A DNA stretch of 6,950 nucleotides. Origin: JBLHLB01 sp047618505. Lineage in GTDB: Bacteria > Planctomycetota > UBA1135 > GCA-002686595. The translations under genes and the position numbers were made by a program. The DNA is taken from the NCBI GenBank assembly GCA_047618505.1, contig JBLHLB010000217.1, positions 1 to 6,950 of the forward strand, read 5' to 3'. Every line of letters begins with the position of its first letter. Positions within the stretch are counted from its first letter, which is position 1. Under the pieces are notes generated by a model that made no database searches, was not told where the DNA came from, and was given only the letters and a program-made list of their open reading frames with translations. This document shows positions 1 to 5,138 of the stretch, piece after piece.

Positions 1-64
1 GGTGACGAGTGGTGACGAGTGGTGACGAGTGGTGAAGGGGGATGAAGGGGGATGAAGGGGGATG
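1..64. repeat. 10-bp direct tandem repeat, two variants
   Basis: Six consecutive 10-bp units are visible: three copies of GGTGACGAGT (1-30), one hybrid GGTGAAGGGG (31-40), two copies of GATGAAGGGG (41-60), and the start of a seventh (GATG). The array may begin before the window. Each unit contains TGA and the period is not a multiple of three, so stops fall in all three + frames over the first half and the array is not coding there. The second half repeatedly creates AAGGGGG followed by ATG, which imitates ribosome binding sites. Confidence 0.9.
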
Positions 65-92
65 TGTGGTTGGGGTGGGGCTTTTGGGGGGG
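37..92 (+). other. G-tract cluster, possible G-quadruplex
   Basis: G runs lie at 37-41, 47-51, 57-61, 72-75, 77-80 and 86-92. The part 72-92 alone fits a four-tract pattern with loops of 1, 5 and 1 nt if the seven-G run is split. The tracts are on the coding strand just before the start of the Tsr3-like gene, so a quadruplex could form in its mRNA leader or in the DNA. The sequence supports only the potential; folding is inferred. Confidence 0.5.
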
Positions 93-104
93 TATGGTGG
101 GGAG

Positions 105-578
105 ATGGATACGGGGGAGTTTTTGGATGTGTTGATTCTTCGAGATCCGAAGGAGTCGAAGGCGAAGTGTTCCTTGACGCCGCTTCGGGGGATGGATGGT
201 GTGCGCTTTGTGGAGTACAACGCACAGAGGCAGGTGCAGGTGGGCAAGCGAGTGCTGCTGCATGCAGAGGGGCCGGTCATGAGTCCTCTGGATTTGGAGG
301 AGGCACAGGATGGCTTGTTGCTGATCGACTGTTCCTGGCGGCGCGTTTCGAAGCTGATGCGGACAGTGGAGGGGGAGACGGTGGCGCGGCGGTTGCCTCC
401 ACTCAAGACGGCCTATCCGCGCAAGAGTCGCACCTTTGTGGATCCCGAAGAGGGTTTGGCCTCCGTCGAGGCTCTGGTCGCAGCGCTTTCACTTCTGGGC
501 AAGCCGCGTCCGGAGTTTCTGGACGCCTACCGCTGGCGCGAACGCTTCTTTGAACTCAACCCGGGCCTCTTTGACTAG
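105..578 (+). CDS. Tsr3/DTW (TDD) superfamily protein, putative aminocarboxypropyltransferase
   Basis: The 157-residue protein has the motif order of Tsr3 (DUF367): DPKxxxxKCSLTPL (residues 14-27), MSPLD (59-63), LIDCSW (73-78), RRLPPL (95-100), then GLASVEALVAAL (117-128) and YRWRERFFELNPGLF (142-156). In archaea and eukaryotes Tsr3 uses S-adenosylmethionine to add a 3-amino-3-carboxypropyl group to small-subunit rRNA; the related bacterial DTW proteins modify tRNA. The DCSW, SPxD and DPK motifs favour the Tsr3 branch, but the family's AANPVNYG stretch is replaced by AYPRKSRTF, so the substrate is uncertain. The ATG at 105 is chosen because homology starts soon after it and GGTGG lies just upstream. 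In-frame ATG 42 would add 21 residues read from the repeat and G tracts. The first 200 bases are strongly G-biased on this strand. An RNA-modifying enzyme fits the ribosomal neighbourhood. Confidence 0.72.
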   Translation: MDTGEFLDVLILRDPKESKAKCSLTPLRGMDGVRFVEYNAQRQVQVGKRVLLHAEGPVMSPLDLEEAQDGLLLIDCSWRRVSKLMRTVEGETVARRLPPLKTAYPRKSRTFVDPEEGLASVEALVAALSLLGKPRPEFLDAYRWRERFFELNPGLFD

Positions 579-585
579 CCAGGGA

Positions 586-610
586 CCGTGGCCCGCTGCC
601 CGGGCCATGG
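586..610 (+). terminator. Strong hairpin after the Tsr3-like gene, no T tract
   Basis: CCGTGGCCCG (586-595) pairs with CGGGCCATGG (601-610) through ten base pairs, one of them G-U, around a 5-nt loop. It begins 7 nt after the stop codon at 578. No run of T follows, so it is not a classic intrinsic terminator; it may be a weak terminator or an mRNA 3'-end stabiliser. A second, weaker stem follows: TCCCGC (613-618) with GCGGGA (631-636). Confidence 0.4.
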
Positions 611-690
611 CATCCCGCCCCCGGGGAGATGCGGGACAGAGAGACTTGGTTTGAGGTCGGCGCAGAGCGGCTGCGGTATCCTCTGGAGTC

Positions 691-2802
691 ATGGGGCAGT
701 TGGCGCACCTTCGAAATATCGGGATCATCGCGCACATCGATGCGGGGAAGACGACCGTCTCGGAGCGCATCCTTTTCTATTCGGGTGTCGAGCGACGCAT
801 GGGGGAAGTGCACGAGGGCAGTGCGACCATGGACTGGATGGATGAGGAGCGACGACGCGGAATCACGATCCAGTCAGCGGCTACGGTGGTTCCCTGGCGC
901 GAATATCAGATCAATCTGATCGACACTCCGGGGCATGTGGACTTCACCGTTGAGGTGGAGCGCTCCATGCGTGTGTTGGACGGAGCCGTACTTGTGATCA
1001 ACGGCGTCGCAGGCGTGCAGGCACAGACGGAAACGGTTTGGCGCCAGCTCAAGAACCACGGTGTCCGCGGGCTTGCCTTTGTGAATCAGCTCGATCGCCC
1101 AGGGGCTGACTTCATGGCTTGCCTGGATAGCCTGCGGGAACGACTCGCTGCGCATGTGGTGCCGATCATGTATCCGGTGGGGGAGGGGCGTGCCCTGCGC
1201 CAGGTGATCGATCTTGTGACCCGCGAGGCCTTGGTCTTTGACGAACGCAAGCTCGGTCGCGCTCCCCAACGCGTTGCGGTGCCCGCGGATCTTGCCGATG
1301 AAGTCGACGTCCTGCGAGCCGAGCTACTCGACGTCCTCGCCGAGGATGACGAGGAGCTCCTTGGGGATGTCCTCGAGGGTCGAGAGCCCTCCGCCGCTTC
1401 AATACGCCGCGTTCTGCGGGCTAGAACCTGCGCCGGAACTCTGATTCCGGTCCTCTGCGGTAGCGCTCTCAGGAACGTGGGGATTCAACCCCTGCTCGAT
1501 GCAGTGGTCGACTACCTGCCCGCCCCTGACGAAGTGCCACCGGTTGTAGGGCTGGATCCCGCAAGTGGTGATGAGATCACCTGTTCCCCCGACCCCGATG
1601 CGTCGCCCTGCGCCTTGGCCTTCAAGTTGCAGGCTGATCGGGTGGAGGATCTTCTCTATGCGCGAATCTACTCCGGGACGATGCGTCCGGGGCAAGTGCT
1701 CTTGAATCCACGCACCGGCTGTCTGGAGACCGTCGGCCGCGTCCTCAGGCTCCACGCCGACATGCGTTCACCGGTCGAGCAGGCCGGGCCGGGCGAAATC
1801 GTCGCCCTGACGGATTGTCAGGCTACGGTGACCGGCGACACCCTCTGTGGTCCAGATCGTCCCCTGGTGCTGGAGGGGCTGCGCATTCCCCAGCCGGTCC
1901 TAACCTTGACGGTGGAGCCGGACTCCATGGAGGACCAGGAGGGCTTGCGCGCGGCACTGGGGAGGTTGACCTTTGAAGACCCCAGTTTTCAGGTCCGTGA
2001 GGACCCCGACACGGGGCAGTGGCTTCTCCAGGGGATGGGGGAGCTGCACCTGGAGATCAAGGAACAGCGCTTGCGAGACGAATTCGGTCTTGCGGTGCGT
2101 GTGGGGCAGCCCCGGGTTGCCTTTCGCGAGACCCCAACCAGGAATGCGCCTGGCAGTGGCGTCGTAGATCGTGCCATGGGGGAAGGCCGTCTGCGGGGCG
2201 CGATCAATCTTGAGGTTCTGCATCGCCCGGGGGACAAGAAGGACGTCTTGGGGCTTCCCTCGAAGGATAGTGCAACTCTCCCCGGGGTCGGTGAGCCCGC
2301 GGTCGTCCAGTGGGCTGAGGGTTGCTCCGTGCCGGCTCACCTGCGAGCTCCCGTGGCCGAAGCCCTTGTCTTAGCCCTCAGGGAAGGCCCGCGCTTCGGG
2401 TACCCGCTGGTGGGTCTCGATCTTCTGGTGACTGGGGGTAACTCCGGTCCTGAGGAATCCGAGGAGCTTGGCCTAGTCCAGGCGGCTCTAGTCGCCCTGC
2501 GAGAGGCCCTGCAGGCGGCAGGCGTCCAGATGCTGGAGCCGGAGATGACCTATGAAGTCGCCGCCCCCGCTGACTTCATGGGCGGAATTTTGGGGGAGCT
2601 CAGCTCGCGGGGTGCCCACGTTGCGGATGTGCAAGCAGAGGGCCAGCTGCGGCGTGTTTGGGGCCGAATCGCCCTTGCTCGAATGTTCGGGTACGCAAGC
2701 AGCCTGCGCTCTCTTTCCCAAGGTCGAGCCTCATTCTCTTTGGCTCCAGCGGGATTTCGCCTTCTCCCGGAGGGGGAATACGGGGATCGTGGCTTGCTGT
2801 AG
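691..2802 (+). CDS. fusA: EF-G family translational GTPase, probably EFG2 (ribosome-recycling) type
   Basis: The 703-residue protein is full length for EF-G. GTPase motifs are G1 AHIDAGKTT (14-22), G2 RGITI (56-60), G3 DTPGH (78-82), G4 NQLD (132-135, where Lys is usual) and G5 SAL (258-260). The C-terminal end keeps the EF-G pattern FGYASSLRSLSQGRASF. Domain IV is atypical. After FRET (478-481) the translocase loop SGGRGQYGHV is missing and VVDRAMGEGRLRG (491-503) stands in its place, resembling mitochondrial EF-G2 as I recall it. The position matching E. coli His583 appears to be Gly586. EF-G2 proteins split post-termination ribosomes with RRF rather than translocating, so recycling is the likelier role. 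The ATG at 691 precedes a typical LRNIGIIAHIDAGKTT start; GGAG at 685-688 is only 2 nt from it. It lies 310 bp before rpsJ, where tuf would normally intervene. Membership of the EF-G family is certain; the subtype is inferred. Confidence 0.93.
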   Translation: MGQLAHLRNIGIIAHIDAGKTTVSERILFYSGVERRMGEVHEGSATMDWMDEERRRGITIQSAATVVPWREYQINLIDTPGHVDFTVEVERSMRVLDGAVLVINGVAGVQAQTETVWRQLKNHGVRGLAFVNQLDRPGADFMACLDSLRERLAAHVVPIMYPVGEGRALRQVIDLVTREALVFDERKLGRAPQRVAVPADLADEVDVLRAELLDVLAEDDEELLGDVLEGREPSAASIRRVLRARTCAGTLIPVLCGSALRNVGIQPLLDAVVDYLPAPDEVPPVVGLDPASGDEITCSPDPDASPCALAFKLQADRVEDLLYARIYSGTMRPGQVLLNPRTGCLETVGRVLRLHADMRSPVEQAGPGEIVALTDCQATVTGDTLCGPDRPLVLEGLRIPQPVLTLTVEPDSMEDQEGLRAALGRLTFEDPSFQVREDPDTGQWLLQGMGELHLEIKEQRLRDEFGLAVRVGQPRVAFRETPTRNAPGSGVVDRAMGEGRLRGAINLEVLHRPGDKKDVLGLPSKDSATLPGVGEPAVVQWAEGCSVPAHLRAPVAEALVLALREGPRFGYPLVGLDLLVTGGNSGPEESEELGLVQAALVALREALQAAGVQMLEPEMTYEVAAPADFMGGILGELSSRGAHVADVQAEGQLRRVWGRIALARMFGYASSLRSLSQGRASFSLAPAGFRLLPEGEYGDRGLL

Positions 2803-2894
2803 GTCGGCGTAATACCCCCTAGAGGCCAGTGAGCCAAGAATTCGGACGGAGGAGACGGAAATTCAAGCTTCCAAATTCTTTAGGTTCGAGGCGA

Positions 2895-2923
2895 TTGACC
2901 ACCTGGGGGGCCAGTGCTATTGT
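2895..2923 (+). promoter_or_regulatory. Sigma-70-type promoter for the S10 operon
   Basis: TTGACC (2895-2900) and TATTGT (2918-2923) are separated by exactly 17 nt, and the -10 box is preceded by TGC (2915-2917), an extended -10 element. An AT-rich stretch at about 2860-2883 just upstream could serve as an UP element. Transcription would start near 2930 and give an untranslated leader of about 183 nt before rpsJ. I found no intrinsic terminator after the EF-G gene, so readthrough may also supply the operon. Confidence 0.6.
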
Positions 2924-2929
2924 CTCCGC

Positions 2930-3112
2930 CCCCAAACCGGTTCTGGGCCGCTTCAAGGGGCGTAGAAAAGGGTCGCCCCGAGCACCCGATTCGCGCCTTG
3001 CAAAAGCACCTGAACCGAGGCGTGGACGTCTGCATTTCAGAGACCTCGAAACCCTGCGACAGCGAAACCCCGGCGACGGGGCCCCACCATCGGTGGGCAT
3101 TCACACACCGTC
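2930..3112 (+). promoter_or_regulatory. Structured 5' leader of rpsJ, candidate autoregulatory element
   Basis: Four hairpins can be read by eye: GGGGCG/CGCCCC (2957-2962 with 2974-2979); CGAGG/CCTCG (3016-3020 with 3044-3048) enclosing TCTG/CAGA (3029-3032 with 3038-3041); CCCCG/CGGGG closed by a GCGA (GNRA) tetraloop (3068-3081); and CCCACC/GGTGGG (3083-3097). The last two stand back to back and end 15 nt before the rpsJ ATG, where a ribosome binding site would be expected. In E. coli the S10 operon leader is the target of L4 feedback; a similar role here is inferred from position and structure only. Confidence 0.5.
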
Positions 3113-3418
3113 ATGAGCGACAAGATTCAGATCCGGATGGAAGCCTACGATCACGAGGCTCTCGACCAATCCGCCATCGAAATCGTTGAGACGGCCAAGC
3201 GCACCGGCGCCCGAGTGAACGGACCCATCCCCTTGCCGACACGAATTGAGCGCTACACAGTTCTGCGCTCTCCGTTCATCGACAAGAAGTCCCGCGAGCA
3301 ATTCGAGATCCGGACCCACAAGCGCCTGATCTACATCAGTGAGCCCACCAGCCAAACGGTGGACGCGCTATCGAGTCTGAACATGCCGGCAGGCGTGGAC
3401 ATTCGAATTAAAGCCTAG
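3113..3418 (+). CDS. rpsJ: 30S ribosomal protein S10 (NusE)
   Basis: The 101-residue protein has the normal length of S10. Diagnostic stretches are GPIPLPTRIERYTVLRSPF (37-55), EQFEIRTHKRLI (62-73) and EPTSQTVDALSSLNMPAGVDIRIK (77-100, non-contiguous with any longer quote). S10 sits in the head of the 30S subunit and, as NusE, pairs with NusB in antitermination of rRNA transcription. The ATG at 3113 starts the conserved core (SDKIQIRMEAYDH). No Shine-Dalgarno sequence is visible before it; a hairpin ends 15 nt upstream instead. It is the first S10-operon gene, but a 363-bp structured gap separates it from rplC, which is unusual because these two genes are normally nearly adjacent. Confidence 0.98.
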   Translation: MSDKIQIRMEAYDHEALDQSAIEIVETAKRTGARVNGPIPLPTRIERYTVLRSPFIDKKSREQFEIRTHKRLIYISEPTSQTVDALSSLNMPAGVDIRIKA

Positions 3419-3455
3419 GACGACAGAATCCTGGGACGACCGCCTGACTTGATGT

Positions 3456-3478
3456 GGCCCGCCAAACTCGGTGGGGCC
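3456..3478 (+). other. Hairpin shortly after rpsJ
   Basis: GGCCC (3456-3460) pairs with GGGCC (3474-3478), and GCC (3461-3463) can continue on GGT (3470-3472) past a one-base bulge, leaving loop AAACTC. No T tract follows. It is the first of a series of structures in the rpsJ-rplC gap. Confidence 0.4.
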
Positions 3479-3507
3479 TGCAGCAGCGGTACTTAGCTAA
3501 AACTACA

Positions 3508-3545
3508 TTCAGCAGCGCAGCCGGGAAACCTGCCTTGTTGCTGAA
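3508..3545 (+). other. Long bulged hairpin upstream of the putative attenuator
   Basis: TTCAGCA (3508-3514) pairs perfectly with TGCTGAA (3539-3545). The helix extends by a G-U and a C-G pair, then a 3-nt bulge (3534-3536), then GCAG/CTGC (3517-3520 with 3530-3533). Its position directly before the competing hairpins at 3550-3590 makes it a candidate sensor (for example protein-binding) domain, which is inference. Confidence 0.5.
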
Positions 3546-3549
3546 CTTT

Positions 3550-3564
3550 CCGCGCGCAGCGCGG
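3550..3564 (+). promoter_or_regulatory. Putative antiterminator hairpin
   Basis: CCGCGC (3550-3555) pairs with GCGCGG (3559-3564) across a GCA loop. The right arm is the same segment that forms the left arm of the terminator helix at 3559-3590, so the two structures cannot coexist. The competing arms, 3550-3555 and 3585-3590, are identical hexamers. Confidence 0.45.
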
Positions 3565-3600
3565 TGAGCCCTCGGGGTCACCAGCCGCGCCTTCTTTTTC
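3559..3600 (+). terminator. Intrinsic terminator/attenuator between rpsJ and rplC
   Basis: GCGCGG (3559-3564) pairs with CCGCGC (3585-3590). Inside, TGA/TCA (3565-3567 with 3578-3580) and CCC/GGG (3569-3571 with 3575-3577) extend the stem to about 12 pairs with small bulges. The helix is followed at once by CTTCTTTTTC (3591-3600), the T tract expected of a Rho-independent terminator. An alternative inner register GGTGA/TCACC (3563-3567 with 3578-3582) is also possible. Being inside the operon, it would cut rplC and downstream genes off from rpsJ unless relieved. Confidence 0.55.
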
Positions 3601-3602
3601 AA

Positions 3603-3650
3603 TCTCGCCCAGTTCGTCGAATCGGATCCACAAGGGGTACGTCGGCGAGA
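3603..3650 (+). other. Hairpin with perfect 7-bp closing stem
   Basis: TCTCGCC (3603-3609) pairs perfectly with GGCGAGA (3644-3650) around a 34-nt interior in which I see no strong continuing helix. It begins 3 nt after the T tract of the attenuator. Confidence 0.4.
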
Positions 3651-3697
3651 GGGCAACCAGCCGCAGCAATCGCGTGGCCAGGCGTTGGGTGGACGAA

Positions 3698-3717
3698 GAG
3701 CAGGTCATTGCCTGCTT
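3698..3717 (+). other. Hairpin upstream of rplC
   Basis: GAGCAGG (3698-3704) pairs with CCTGCTT (3711-3717; the outer pair is G-U) around loop TCATTG. It is followed by the pyrimidine-rich CTTCCGACTCC, not a real T tract. The 64 nt between it and the rplC start show no clear promoter. Confidence 0.4.
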
Positions 3718-3781
3718 CTTCCGACTCCTACTGGTCGAACCGTGCGCCGCAGTTTTAACGAACCAGGCTGTTCGAGGCATC

Positions 3782-4435
3782 ATGACGCTGATCCTAGGAC
3801 GTAAAGAGGGGATGACCCAGTTCTTCGCCGACGACGGAACCCATGTAGGGGTTTCTGTTGTGACGGCGGGGCCCTGCGTAGTTACCCAGGTCCGCACCGA
3901 GGAAAACGACGGCTACAACGCCGTCCAGCTCGGATTTGGGGATACGACGCCCAAGCGCACTCGTAAACCCCAGCAAGGACACTTCGAAAAGGCCGGATCC
4001 GGCCCCAAGAAGTTGCTACGCGAGGAGCGCATTGCTGCGCCCTCCGACAGCAATCTCGGGGATGTGGTGGATGTGACTGTCTTCAAAGTGGGGGACATCG
4101 TTGATGTCGTCGGCACGACCAAGGGTCGTGGCTTTGCAGGCACGATCAAGCGACACGGCTTCGCCCGTGGCCCCAAAACCCACGGTAGTATGAACTATCG
4201 CGCACCCGGTTCCATTGGAGCCGCGTCCTCGCCCTCAAGGGTGTTCAGGGGTAAGCGCATGGGTGGTCACTACGGAGCATCGCGCAAGACGATCAAGAAC
4301 CTCGAGATCGTGCGCATCGACACCGACCGCAACCTGCTCTTCATCAAGGGCTCGGTTCCGGGGCCCAACGGTGGCTATCTCCAAGTTCGCACGGCCAAGA
4401 CCGGTCTCAAACAACCCGCTAAGGGGAAGGCCTAG
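3782..4435 (+). CDS. rplC: 50S ribosomal protein L3
   Basis: The 217-residue protein is slightly longer than E. coli L3 (209). It opens with LILGRKEGMTQFFADDGT (3-20) and carries the family signature GTTKGRGFAG (111-120), KTHGSMNYRAPGSIG (132-146) and VFRGKRMGGHYG (154-165), then NLLFIKGSVPGPNGG (184-198). L3 is a primary 23S rRNA binder whose central loop reaches toward the peptidyl-transferase centre. The segment matching E. coli methylated Gln150 reads GAASSPS, without that Gln, as in many bacteria. The open frame runs 36 codons upstream to 3674, but those residues do not resemble L3; the ATG at 3782, with GAGG at 3774-3777, gives the conserved start. It lies downstream of the structured gap and 25 bp before rplD. 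Confidence 0.98.
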   Translation: MTLILGRKEGMTQFFADDGTHVGVSVVTAGPCVVTQVRTEENDGYNAVQLGFGDTTPKRTRKPQQGHFEKAGSGPKKLLREERIAAPSDSNLGDVVDVTVFKVGDIVDVVGTTKGRGFAGTIKRHGFARGPKTHGSMNYRAPGSIGAASSPSRVFRGKRMGGHYGASRKTIKNLEIVRIDTDRNLLFIKGSVPGPNGGYLQVRTAKTGLKQPAKGKA

Positions 4436-4460
4436 GCTTCACAGCCCACGGTAACTAACG

Positions 4461-5138
4461 ATGAAGGTCAAAAGCTACGAAGCGGGTAACGTCGGTACTG
4501 TCGAGTACGACGTGCAGCCCTTTCACGACAAGGGTGATCGCGCCCGGGTCCTCTATCGGACCCTTAAGGACGCCGTGGTCATGTTCCAGGCGAACCAGCG
4601 CCAGGGTACGGTCAAGACCAAGGGGCGTTCCGACGTCAAAGGCACGAACGCCAAGCCCTATAAGCAAAAGCACACCGGACGCGCCCGCGCCGGCGACCGC
4701 AAGTCGCCCATCTGGCGCGGCGGCGGTACGGTCTTCGGCCCGCTCCCCCGGGACTACAGCTATCACATGCCCGCCAAGGCTCGTCGAGTTGCAACTCGCA
4801 CCGCTCTTCTGGGCAAGCTGATCGACGAAGAGGTTGTGGTGGCGAATCTCGGCGACTTCCCCGCGCCCTCCGCAAAGGCGGCGCGCAAGGTCTTGGGCGA
4901 TCTGGGTAACCCCCGGCGCACCCTTGTGGTCTTGAATGAGCCGAACGAGAACCTCTGGAAGTCATTCCGCAACTTTCCCGGCGTTGTCGTGAAGACCGCC
5001 GTTGACATCTGCGCCTACGACGTAGCCAGCACGACCATCGTCGTCACCGAACACGCCGCCCTGGACGCACTCGCTGCGCGCGTTGGCCAGGCGGCTACCG
5101 GTAAGAAGGCTAAGGCAGCCGCAGGAGGCAACCAATGA
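4461..5138 (+). CDS. rplD: 50S ribosomal protein L4
   Basis: The 225-residue protein is longer than E. coli L4 (201), mostly through an Ala/Lys/Gly-rich C-terminal tail (about 208-225). The extended loop that lines the peptide exit tunnel is recognisable at 52-100: GRSDVKGTNAKPYKQK (55-70), GRARAGDRKSPIWRGGG (73-89) and VFGPLPRDYSY (91-101). In E. coli L4 also represses its own S10 operon by binding the leader; whether this copy does the same with the leaders at 2930-3112 or 3419-3781 is unknown. The ATG at 4461 has no clear Shine-Dalgarno sequence in the 25-bp gap after rplC. Its TGA overlaps the rplW ATG (ATGA), so rplW is probably translationally coupled to it. Confidence 0.98.
   Translation: MKVKSYEAGNVGTVEYDVQPFHDKGDRARVLYRTLKDAVVMFQANQRQGTVKTKGRSDVKGTNAKPYKQKHTGRARAGDRKSPIWRGGGTVFGPLPRDYSYHMPAKARRVATRTALLGKLIDEEVVVANLGDFPAPSAKAARKVLGDLGNPRRTLVVLNEPNENLWKSFRNFPGVVVKTAVDICAYDVASTTIVVTEHAALDALAARVGQAATGKKAKAAAGGNQ
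5123..5128 (+). promoter_or_regulatory. Strong Shine-Dalgarno for rplW
   Basis: AGGAGG lies 6 nt before the rplW ATG at 5135, inside the end of rplD. It fixes the rplW start and contrasts with the poor or absent sites before rpsJ, rplD, rplB and rplV. Confidence 0.85.

Noticed and set aside
42..104. Earlier ATG (42) for the Tsr3-like gene
   Set aside because: The added residues are encoded by the tandem repeat and G tracts and are Gly-rich without homology; ATG 105 lies close to the first conserved motif.
691..2802. Tet(M)/Tet(O)-type ribosomal protection protein
   Set aside because: The C-terminal end keeps the EF-G pattern (FGYASSLRSLSQGRASF) and lacks the features I know of Tet proteins; the domain IV changes fit EFG2 better.
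2829..3116. Open frame of 95 codons (GTG start) filling the EF-G to rpsJ gap
   Set aside because: Its product is Arg/Pro-rich with no recognisable family, it spans the predicted promoter and leader hairpins, and it ends only because of the rpsJ start. Best explained as chance in GC-rich DNA.
3731..3757. Possible promoter just upstream of rplC using TTTTAA as a -10 box
   Set aside because: There is no acceptable -35 element 16-18 nt upstream, and the -10 match is poor.
3751..3763. boxA-like sequence GTTTTAAC before rplC, of interest because S10/NusE binds boxA
   Set aside because: Only TTTAAC matches the boxA core; the preceding bases (CAGT rather than GCTC) do not, so the match is too short to support.
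3674..3781. 36-codon N-terminal extension of L3
   Set aside because: The extension does not resemble L3 and covers a hairpin; ATG 3782 gives the conserved L3 N-terminus with GAGG upstream.
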